From contig NC_134354.1 of assembly GCF_048569485.1 (NCBI RefSeq), forward strand, positions 688,531,084 to 688,595,083: a stretch of DNA of 64,000 nt, given 5' to 3'. This document shows positions 56,901 through 64,000 of this stretch, in pieces. The DNA comes from Anomaloglossus baeobatrachus (lineage: Eukaryota > Chordata > Amphibia > Anura > Aromobatidae). Under the pieces are notes generated by a model, which worked only from the letters and a program-made list of their open reading frames with translations, did no database searches and was not told where the DNA came from. How positions within the stretch are numbered: the stretch's first letter is position 1; every line of letters starts with the position of its first letter. The translations under genes and the position numbers were made by a program.

Positions 56901-57086
56901 AGCATCTCTGTATCTCCTGATACTGTCCTTACAGGTAAAATGTGAAGAAGTAGAGATAGCACCCTTGCTGAAGAGAGTAGAGGCCTTAGTAAGCCAGGAA
57001 GTTTCTCTGGCCTTAAAATCCATAAGAGGATTTGTGGACATCAACTGTTCAGAAAAACAACAGCATATAATTAGTATTTTCAACAT
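53982..57086 (-). CDS. Penelope-like reverse transcriptase with GIY-YIG endonuclease
   Basis: An uninterrupted ORF of 1034 codons. Residues about 115-190 are a charged helical, probably coiled-coil region (KLEEEINQLEDILQKEL). A conserved PLE block (INLSTHHLSEIQVKLLEKGL) lies near 255. The RT domain spans about 400-720: VIKPADKGGNIILW, PPGRPIISGNGGLNE, LVSADVESLYTSI, MQGTAMGACCTPSYANLF, catalytic RYIDDVLFIW near 658, and INFLDVKI. The C-terminal part has a cysteine cluster (PCGLCKACANLVK... ITCASKG) and a GIY-YIG nuclease (GVIYRIECPCKKVYVGLTTR near 922-942, then RIREH). In this family the protein nicks DNA and copies the element RNA at the target. The start at 57086 lies at the end of the upstream repeat. 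A second Met, 16 codons on, is an alternative. It resembles the Neptune/Poseidon group of vertebrate elements, but the exact clade is not assigned. Confidence 0.93.
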   Translation of the reverse strand: MLKILIICCCFSEQLMSTNPLMDFKARETSWLTKASTLFSKGAISTSSHFTCKDSIRRYRDALHKKTKLWWTKNSLERYLEQQIIPRGLRIHLFPTFELEHDELIARWMKAASTCSLEFIKIINDKNEMTLSKLEEEINQLEDILQKELTKDELQELLSNLDKDFERWEKEISGDKLKKYHRDIQDFQNNKIFKWQFKKVRSKSLTKTASNQSNSSTSGSNVSMSESENSGEPSSNKQKGKKKGYDIFNPRNRFNDGPQVINLSTHHLSEIQVKLLEKGLTFSPSNCLDAFSAIKDVHLFSRKVLLKKLHHKTQIHDIFSTKEEQDAVRTLQSLEEENSPQEVCKFPIQLINKSKKFPNLSLCPAIDVFTRLVTEEIEGLAKKSFVNSNLTREEWMGLRELQSWQDIVIKPADKGGNIILWPNTLYEKQAAKLLNDTNCYRKLSSNPILSFHRELIQILEVAFDEGIIPKKFLEIITELHPRLPTLYLIPKIHKNPTDPPGRPIISGNGGLNEIVCQVIDHYLKPLVCELPSYIQDTTAALRRLDGIHLEENMILVSADVESLYTSIRHSDGLKAASWYLECSNIARSTRELILILLEFILTHNLFTFNGKTYLQMQGTAMGACCTPSYANLFLGAWERDVFQNDDNMGTLNVVNWMRYIDDVLFIWEGGIKELHEFMASLNQNAMNIKLTFEYGREINFLDVKITTLPNGLLSTQIFRKPTATNSLLHATSAHPRNTIRGIPIGQFIRVRRVCSEDVTFKAQTTELAQRFTERGYSKRVIKQGFKRANQSTRNSLLFAEPDQKKDDQQVRFITTFNNKWKDLRAIMQKHWNVLKTDPTLRKILPEQPSMVARRAKNLRDMLVHSHYDPTRKITPRQDELVGFYPCGLCKACANLVKAKKFHNHDASRCFDIRHRITCASKGVIYRIECPCKKVYVGLTTRELKVRIREHCLDIEKAKSVTDESLLKTIPKHFFKFHNCNPHVLKAKGIDLVSLGPRGGNLGRALAQIECKWIYRLGTLSPQGLNENMGYSAFL

Positions 57087-58332
57087 TTAGTCCTTAATTA
57101 AGTAGCACTTCAATGCAATATCAACACCAACTTTGAACATGTATCCATGTTCAAAAAAGAAGTGACAATGTAGATGAATTAAAACAATATTTTTATTATA
57201 ATATAGATTAAAAACATACAGAATATACAATAAAAAACAGCAAGAAAAGGTGCAAATTGATACAAGCTGTACTAAGGGTCATGGACTAAATCATAATTCA
57301 TTACACTATGGAACCTCCGTATATAGCCATTACAAGGAGGTTTCTTTAGTTGTAAATTTGTTTACCACCCATACTAGATGTATGTAGCTAATATTGATCA
57401 AAACGGGTCTCAGAGAAAATTTTGCTCACAGCTGATACATTTAAAGTGCCTATGTGCTTGGGGGAGGAAAAAGGGGGGGAGGGCCACCACAATACATAAA
57501 ATACGCAGATAAATACTAATATGTTCGTATTGCAATTCTACCAGTAATTTAAGTGGCTAAACTACAGCATATGCTGCTCCCATCCATGAATAATATAGAC
57601 ACAAAAATAACAATATTAAATTTTGCTCACAGTTGATGCATTTAAAGTGCCTATGTGCTAGGGAGAGGAAAAAAAGGGGGGAGGGGGGGAGGGAGGGCCA
57701 CTACAGTACATAGAATAAATAGGCAGATAAATAATAAAAATGTTCATGTGACAATTCTACCAATGATTTAAGTGGCTAACCTACAGCACATGCTGCTCCC
57801 ATCCAGGAATAATATAGACAGAAATGACCGCATTAAAGACAGTATATTTACCCAAGTGTATAGGTGGTATATTAGGTAGTCCACGGCCCCTCACTCCGAC
57901 ACGTGTTTCGCCCTGTTGCTTTATCAAGGAGCGTGACCGGAGTGGGAAGCATCGCAGTTTAAATATCCCCAGTGACCAATGAATGACTGCCAGACAAATC
58001 TGTTTAATTAAGGTTCAACCAATCCACTCAGGTTATACATACTCGTATGTGTTTGCTCACTTCCCAGTTTAGTCATGTGATGCAGCATCATCGTTACCAA
58101 AGTGCACCACGGTATAAACGCTTTAGCCACCATGGTAACTCACCATGGAAGCGCGGACGCTAAAGCATGTATCTGCCTGCTTCCTGTTTTTGTCACATGG
58201 TCCGTTACATCATCGTTCCCAGAGTGCATTGTGATACAGGCATTACGGCTACCATGGTAACCCCCATTGGCGGCGCAGCCGCAACGGCCCACACCTAAAC
58301 GTGTGACGTCACGCGCCACACCTCCATAGGGT
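57075..58332 (-). repeat. Upstream pseudo-LTR of the Penelope-like element
   Basis: The direct copy of 51245-52509. Its end overlaps the first codons of the ORF, so it probably supplies the promoter and 5' leader. A short inverted tail follows at 58333-58428. Confidence 0.88.
57892..57935 (-). ncRNA. Hammerhead-like motif (upstream pseudo-LTR)
   Basis: The sequence is identical to the motif at 52069-52112, including the two core differences, so the variant was present when the element copied itself. Confidence 0.4.
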
Positions 58333-58740
58333 ATAATATATAATCTATATTATAATAAAAATATTGTTTTAATTCATCTACATTGTCACTTCTTTTTTGA
58401 ACATGGATACATGTTCAAAGTTGGTGTGTATATATATATATATATATGCACGCTTACACACACACGCACGTTTTTTTTTATAATTTACAGTTTTATGGTT
58501 TCTACATGCTGCCGGGGGTCATTTCAGAATAATACTCGGGTCTCCCATAGGATAACATTGGGCTCGGTGCTCGGGCCGAGTACAAGAGTATTTTGGGATG
58601 CTCGGCCTGAGCCTCGAGCACCCGAGCATTTTAGTACTCGCTCATCACTAGTGACATTACCTTGAGCTGGATGGCACTCAAATTCATGAACAGGGCAGGA
58701 ATGCTGTCTGTGTGTCTGTGTGTGTTTTTTTTCATGGTAA

Positions 58741-59204
58741 GGCTGGGGCCACACGGGGATTACTGCGATCCCCTTGCATGAGACTCGGCTCGTGCTGGCA
58801 GTACAGCAGAACCGAGTCTCATGCTTGTGTCCTTGCAACTGAGGTCCGTTCGTGCGAGCAGACCTCAGCTGCGGGGGGCGGGCCGGCACTCAGGAGAGGA
58901 GGGAGGGATTTCTCTCCCTCTCTCCTGTGTAGCCGGCTATAGACATTCTCGCATTGCACTGGCAGTACACCGGTGTACCGCGAGTGCAGTGCGATTTTTC
59001 TCTCGCCCCATTCACTTGAATGGCTGCGAGAGAAAGAGTCTCGGATTACAATCGCAGCATGCTGCGATTGTTTTCTCAGTCCGATTAGGGCTGAGAAAAT
59101 AATCGCCCATGTGTGCTGACACACAGGCTAGAATTGGTCCGAGGGGAATGCGATGTTTTATCGCACTCCACTCGCACCGATTTTCTCGCCGTGTGGCTTA
59201 GCCC
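58741..59204. mobile_element. Harbinger-like MITE, GGCTGGGGCCACACG family
   Basis: The left end GGCTGGGGCCACACGGGGAT and the right end CCGTGTGGCTTAGCCC are inverted. TAA on each side (58738-58740 and 59205-59207) is a 3-bp duplication. The interior is rich in GCGAGAGAAA/TTTCTCTCGC pairs. No transposase. Confidence 0.8.
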
Positions 59205-59261
59205 TAATGCTTTCTTTCCCCTAAAGCGGGGCTGCAGGGAACTTGCACCCCCTGTTGCTGA

Positions 59262-59535
59262 GTTAATAATAATATTTATTCATTTATATAGCGCTATTAA
59301 CTCCACAGCGCTTTACATACATTGGCAGCACTGTCCCCATTGGGGCTCACAATCTAGAGTCCCTATCAGTAAGTCTTTGGAGTATGGGAGGAACCCGAAG
59401 TACCCAGAGGAAACCCACGCAAACACGGGGAGAACATACAAACTCCTTGCAGATGGTGTCCTTGGTGGGATTTGAACCCAGGACCCCAGCGCTGCCAGAC
59501 TGCAGTGCTAACCACTGAGCCACCGTGCCTCCCTT
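59262..59535 (-). repeat. Dispersed vertebrate repeat (TATAGCGCTATTAACTCCAC type)
   Basis: It contains AGCGCTTTACATACATTGGC, AGGAAACCCACGCAAACACG, GAACATACAAACTCCTTGCA and GCTAACCACTGAGCCACCGT. This is a conserved stretch found in many fish and amphibian interspersed repeats (family knowledge). By its poly-AAT start it probably lies reversed. It is not a gene. Confidence 0.7.
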
Positions 59536-59539
59536 GTTA

Positions 59540-60600
59540 TCGCTGATTGCTGCGGGTCCCAGCTGCAGGGAGCACACGGTCATATTGGGGTTGTATCTTC
59601 GCCATGTTTCGGCACACTTGGCCCCTATTAAGTAAGCGTTATATTGAAATGTGTACGTTTCTGAAGAGCAGTGAGCCATCCATTGTCTAGCGCTGGCCCC
59701 ATCTTGGCTGTAGCGTGCCCGAGGACAGACGTGCACTGCTGGCCATCTCGTCTCCGAGCATTCATGGTGGCTATCTTATCAAGAGCCGAGCTGGCAGAGA
59801 CACAACGGCCGCTGTTGTATTGTGTTGTAAGGTTTTCCTGAGGATGTGTTTAATGCGGACAGAAAATAGCTGAGCTGCAGGAACAGTTGTGGGAATTCTA
59901 TTTTCAGCGCTCCGCTCTGGATCTAACAGCGGAGGAGGGAACAAAGCTGATGGGATTTACCATGTGTCCACAGCCATCAATGCGCACTGTGAATAGCCGG
60001 CGGAGGGTGGAAAACAGGACTATTGAAAATGTGCCACCATGGAAATAGCCGGGAATAGCACTAATTATGGCGGATGCAGTGCGGAGTTATGTCAGCATAT
60101 GTATCCGTTACATATTGTTATTCACTGTCTAGCAACGGCTGTTTTCATTCATAACCTGGTAACCCCATAGGATTAGGTTATTCGAGAGGAAATACTTGTG
60201 TCATGTCGGCTAAATTACACCGATGTTACAGCCGTCCGTCCGGAGAAACATAGGATCCGCTTACAGTCCCGTGTCTGAGGACCGCAAGTCCAATCCTGTT
60301 ATTTACCCCAGAATAGGCGGCACCAGCCCCCTCCTTTCATGGAAACTTGCATGTTTTTCCCGCTCCGAATGTAAATGGAAAACTTGGAGTAGAGCGGATG
60401 ACCCCACCACTGTCGAGGTGCGTCTGACAACCAGCTTGCTGACAGTTTCCATTGACAACCGGCAGAGTTCAGACTAAAGCTATGGACTCGATTAGGCTGC
60501 GTTCATCACAAGGCCTGACAGACCCCGGCGGACTCTAGTGACGGCCATTGTTTTCTATCTGACGATATTGTGAAGCGAAGCTTTGATCCTTTGCACAAGT
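59540..60600. other. Possibly single-copy stretch, candidate conserved non-coding DNA
   Basis: I see no repeat boundary, tandem unit or coding domain. The part from about 59960 to 60180 has homeodomain-like words (CTAATTAT, CCATCAAT, GTTATTC) and moderate GC, unlike the MITEs around it. Function unknown. Confidence 0.3.
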
Positions 60601-60639
60601 GTGAGCACAGCCTGATGGATCCGACTCTGCCTGATCTGA

Positions 60640-60765
60640 CATATAATAATAGTCCTATTTCTGTAGCGCCAACATATTCTGCAGCACCTTACAATGGGGA
60701 CATGTACAATACAAAGTAACAATGGTCGACGGTTACAGGAGGTCGCTGACAGATTCTGACTGTTC
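60640..60765. repeat. Dispersed repeat fragment (TGTAGCGCCAACATATTCTG)
   Basis: It resembles the repeat at 2815-2860 (TATAGCGCCAACATATTCCG), including the poly-AAT start. Confidence 0.6.
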
Positions 60766-60839
60766 ATGGTAGCACCCATTTGTCAATTAGAGAACTGGTC
60801 ACCAGCGTTTTCCCATATAAGCGCAACCACCACCAGTGA

Positions 60840-61505
60840 CCCCTTATATACAGCATTCTAGAATTCTGTATATAAGAGCCCAGGCCGCTCTGTATAACAT
60901 AAAAAAGGCCTTTTATTATACTCACCCGCGGGGCGGTCCAGCCCGATGGGCATCACTGATATTGATCCGGTGCCTCCTCCCTGCTTGCAGTCGCCGCCCT
61001 CCTTCCCCGCTTTGTGTGGATGAAGCATCCTACATCATCCACACAGTGTCCTCCATCGTGCTCCTGCGCAGGCGCACTTCTCTCTGACCTGATGCGGGCG
61101 GAGCAAAGTATTGTAGTGCACAAGTGCAGGTAATGGTCAAAGAACGTCCGCACATGTGCACTACAATACTTAGCTCTGCCTTCGGCAGGACAAAGATAAG
61201 AGAGGACCAGTGAACCTGCTGCCGGGTGTCATCCACATTCATAAGCTCTGTATAACCCCGCACCCATCACTGATTGTACACACTGTGCATAGGCAGAAAG
61301 CTACCAATGAGTTATGGGGATCGGCTCATGAATACGAGGGACTACATGGCAGCAGGCTCACCAGCCCTCTAGTGACAAAATCATTGTTTTATCAGCAGGA
61401 GATTATCAGAATTACAGCAAGCAGCCCAGAAAGCAATGCATTGCTGGAATCAGGGTCTCCACTTCCAGACTAGGTGTCAGAAACCCTCTAAAAGATTCCC
61501 TTTAA
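60840..61505. repeat. Composite of dispersed repeats
   Basis: 60845-61085 matches the family at 49690-50090. 61240-61505 (CTCTGTATAACCCCGCAC..., ending AAAGATTCCCTTTAA) resembles the interior and right end of the MITE at 35926-36344 in diverged form. No coding region. Confidence 0.5.
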
Positions 61506-62283
61506 TGGAAAAAGCAAGTATTTACTACAACAGAACTGACGTGAGATCTCTACAAACCTGCTGCCCAAATACACATAGGTCATCAGTGATACTCATCGAG
61601 AGCAGCATCATGGACTTGACAGGTTCCCCTTTGGAGGGGTTTTCCCATCGTATAGCGGTGGGTTATATATCTAGGATATGTCACTATCGGTGGCTGCAGT
61701 TCTCTGGGACCAGCTGTGATCTTGAGGATGCGGCACTGTCCCCCTCTGATTCCTCCTTGCTCGTGGCTCTCCCGGCCGTCCAGTCACTCAGTGCCTTTCC
61801 CTGCCCTGTGCCGGCTGAGTGACAGACGTGAGTGTCCGTGTCCCACCTCTGTATGCGCCTGTTTATAGCAGTGACTCAGGGTGACTGACCGTATACCGGG
61901 AAGTGGCTGTGTGCGTCACCACCATTGCTGGAAAGTGAAAGTTTACCATTCAGTTTTTTTTCTTCGGTCCCCGGCTGTCTGTTTCTTGTCATGTTGTGGA
62001 TCCATTAGCCGCACCATGCATTCAGGTTTTCTAATAACCCCTCGCTGTGACAATAATCTGGCTACACACTATAGATTTAGACAGTGAGGCGTCCGCTGCA
62101 GACCATTAATGACAATCTATCCTACCTCCAGCAGGTCTGACCCAGGGCCGGTATCTGTCACTGAGAAGATCTATGCTGGAGCTTCGGTCACAGATCATCG
62201 CGGAGATCAATGTTTTTTTTTTTTCTGTCTGTACTGTCATTTTCACTTGTGCCATTCTTGTCCAATATGACATCAGAAATCCC
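61506..62283. other. Stretch with no recognised feature
   Basis: Short open frames only. No repeat ends could be matched. Confidence 0.35.
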
Positions 62284-62286
62284 TAA

Positions 62287-62965
62287 GGGTACTTTCACAC
62301 TTGCGTTGTTTTCCTTACGTCACAATCCGCCCTTTTGGAAAACGGTGGAATCCGTTAACGGATTCCGCTGTTTCCGTAGACTTGTATGGATGACGGATTG
62401 TGCCAAAAGGACCTGCGTTGCTTCCGCTGGGCGACGCTGCGTTGCTTCCGCCCAGCGAGAGGAACGCAGCATGAAACGTTTTTTTGAGCAGCGGAATCCT
62501 TAGGATTTCACTGCGCATGCTCTCTCTGGCTCCCTGCACCCGTAACCATGGTAAATATCGGGTAACCAAGCGAAGTGCTTTACCCGATATTTACCCTGGC
62601 CACGTGTGCAGGGAGCCCGACACTTCCCCCGCTCGGCTCCACCCCCTCCTGCACTCCACTCCACACACACACACACACACACACACCTGTCCTCAGCGCC
62701 ATGGACCTGCTCGACTCCACCCACTCCGCACTCCGCCCCCCGCACACATTCTCGGCGGCCGAGCAATCAGCTGATTACCCGGCGCTGGGAGCGATCAGCT
62801 GATCGTTCACAAGAGTCTGCCGCCGGTGAAACTGTGTAGTAAAAAAGAAAAAGCTGATTCCGTTGTTTTGTACGATCCGTTTGGTCACTATATGCAACAC
62901 ATCCGTTGCATCCGTCACACAACGCAATGCAACGGATACCGTTCAACGCAAGTGTGAAACTAGCC
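62287..62965. mobile_element. Harbinger-like MITE, ACTTTCACACTTGCGTT family (second copy)
   Basis: The TIRs are GGGTACTTTCACACTTGCGT and ACGCAAGTGTGAAACTAGCC. TAA lies on each side (62284-62286 and 62966-62968). A (CA)n run lies at about 62664-62688. The interior matches 38548-39252 in inverted or direct blocks, for example CACATTCTCGGCGGCCGA. Confidence 0.8.
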
Positions 62966-63065
62966 TAATGCACGCCCGCCTTTCTTCAGATTTTTCCTTA
63001 TTGTTTTGAATTTCATTTGTCACTTATTGTTCCATAATGAAAATTTAGTTTAGAAGATGCATTAA

Positions 63066-63825
63066 AGGGAACCTGTCACCAGAATTTTCGCTATTAAACT
63101 AAAAGAATCCCCTTCTGCAGCTCCTGGGCTGCGTTCTATAAAGGTTCATCTTGCTACTGGCCCCCCTTTCAGACCTAAATACCAACTTTATAAAATATTA
63201 CCTTTTGCTATGGTAATGAGGTTTGCTGGCCCTGTGGGCAGGCTGTATTTCGCCTGTTATCCCCCCTCCTGCCGCTGTTCGCCGTCCCCCAGTGTTCATT
63301 TACATAGATGAGGCCGCCGCCCTCATGTTCCGCAGTGCTCCTGAAGTCTTGCGCATGTGCAGTGGCACTATCGCGGGACTGAGCACTGTTTTCAAATCGC
63401 AAGCGCCGGTGATGTTGTTGCGCAGGCGCGATATTATGGGCTACTTGGATGACGCTGGTGATGACATTCACAGTGCCGCCCATAATTTCGCACCTGCGCA
63501 ATAACATCACCGGCGCTTGTGATTTGAAAAGTATGCTCAGTCCCGCGATAGTGCCACTGCGCATGCGCAAGACTTCAGGAGCACTGCGTAAGATAAGGGT
63601 GGCGGCATCATCTATGTAAATGAACACTGGGAGACGGCGAACAGCTGCAGGAGGGGGGGGGATAACAGACGAAATACAGCCCGCCCACAGGGCCAGCACA
63701 CCTCATTACCATAGCAAAAGGTAATATTTTATAAAGTTGGTATTTAGGTCTGAAAGGGGGGCCAGTAGCAAGAGGAACCTTTATAGAACGCAGCCCAGGA
63801 GCTGCAGAAGGGGATTCTTTTAGTT
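63066..63825. repeat. Large foldback, arms ~340-370 bp
   Basis: The left arm (about 63097-63437) and right arm (about 63479-63825) are inverted copies, differing at scattered positions and short indels. They contain AACTAAAAGAATCCCCTTCT at the outer edge and GCGATATTATGGGC near the centre, with a loop of about 40 bp. The left outer flank AAAGGGAACCTGTCACCAGA is a MITE-type end. Mirrored open frames of 93 and 163 codons come from the two arms and are not genes. Confidence 0.88.
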
Positions 63826-63827
63826 CA

Positions 63828-64000
63828 GGCTGCTTTCACACATTCGGTTTGTGCTGAACGGCACAATCCGGCTAAAAAACCTATGCAACAGATGCGGCGA
63901 AAAAAACCGGATCCGGGTTTTGCTGCAGGACGCCGCATCCGGCGTCCATAGGCTTGCATCGTGAATTGCGCCAGATCCGGCGCGATGCGGTTTTATGTGC
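63828..64000 (+). mobile_element. Start of a MITE cut by the window end
   Basis: GGCTGCTTTCACACATTCGG resembles the termini at 40197 and 38548. CCGGATCCGGGTTTTGCTGC and CGCCAGATCCGGCGCGATGC show its typical inner symmetry. The other end lies outside the window. Confidence 0.6.

Larger units (their letters stand above)
51245..58428 (-). mobile_element. Penelope-like element with flanking repeats and inverted tail
   Basis: Order on the minus strand: inverted tail (58428-58333), upstream direct repeat or pseudo-LTR (58332-57075), ORF (57086-53982), 3' region (53981-52510), downstream direct repeat (52509-51245). The direct repeats are about 1.26 kb and nearly identical. The tail is the reverse complement of about 51292-51380. 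Direct pseudo-LTRs plus a short inverted flank are typical of Penelope-like elements (family knowledge). The insertion lies in a (TA)n run (51236-51244 and 58429-58447). The ORF is uninterrupted and the repeats almost match, so the copy looks recent. Confidence 0.9.
50942..58650. mobile_element. hAT-type MITE (TAGTGATGAGCG family) split by a Penelope-like element
   Basis: The left end TAGTGTTGAGCGAGTATGCT and the right end AGTACTCGCTCATCACTA are inverted. GTGACATT occurs exactly on both sides (50934-50941 and 58651-58658), an 8-bp hAT duplication. Outside the insert (51245-58428) only about 0.5 kb of MITE remains, with no transposase. This copy settles the superfamily of the TAGTGATGAGCG fragments seen elsewhere in the window. 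Confidence 0.88.

Noticed and set aside
63208-63699. Frame of 163 codons, mirrored by one of 93 codons on the other strand
   Set aside because: The two are arms of the same foldback read in opposite directions. No known domain.

Overview
The window looks like repeat-rich nuclear DNA of a vertebrate, most likely a frog. The evidence is a CR1-type LINE, a chromodomain Ty3/gypsy element, a Penelope-like element, hAT, pogo, mariner and Harbinger-like MITEs, foldback elements and long GC-rich minisatellites. I recognise no complete host protein-coding gene. The only host-gene signal is a CpG-rich promoter near 32.1-32.4 kb, with a TCTCGCGAGA box, GC boxes and a CTCF consensus. A probable non-coding first exon (about 32343-32428, + strand) follows. 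If that gene is real, most of 32.4-64 kb could be its first intron.

Layout. 0-6.3 kb: decayed hAT-type repeats, a 165-bp palindrome, a MITE with TIR GCCTCTTTCACACGTC, and a hAT element (3468-5050) that carries a solo LTR. 6.35-15.22 kb: a young Ty3/gypsy chromovirus on the minus strand with 830-bp LTRs. A second LTR family has inserted into its reverse-transcriptase region, and that insertion was remodelled by a 427-bp duplication around three tandem 414-421-bp units. 15.7-17.5 kb: a hAT MITE and a decayed Tc1/mariner. 17.9-23.35 kb: an inverted LTR joined head-to-head to a non-autonomous LTR element whose only recognisable domain is a cold-shock domain. 23.4-24.9 kb: an ancient tandem repeat of about 380 bp. 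25.1-28.0 kb: nested hAT elements. 28.17-32.05 kb: a hAT-type element with exact 8-bp target duplications, an internal minisatellite and a solo LTR. 32.1-32.5 kb: the promoter. 32.7-34.7 kb: a 2-kb GC-rich minisatellite.

35-50 kb holds MITEs and foldbacks separated by stretches where I see no repeat or gene. They include a CR1 fragment split by a pogo-like element (itself holding a Harbinger-like MITE) and by a 1.6-kb foldback. 50.94-58.65 kb is a hAT MITE holding a Penelope-like element (51245-58428). Its 1034-codon ORF is uninterrupted and encodes a reverse transcriptase and a GIY-YIG nuclease. 58.7-64 kb has further MITEs, a dispersed repeat, a possibly single-copy stretch and a large foldback.

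The genes present belong to mobile elements and do not form a pathway. The main points of interest are the cold-shock-domain LTR element (19.2-23.3 kb), the uninterrupted Penelope-like element with hammerhead-like motifs in its flanking repeats, and the remodelled LTR insertion at 9.4-12.4 kb.
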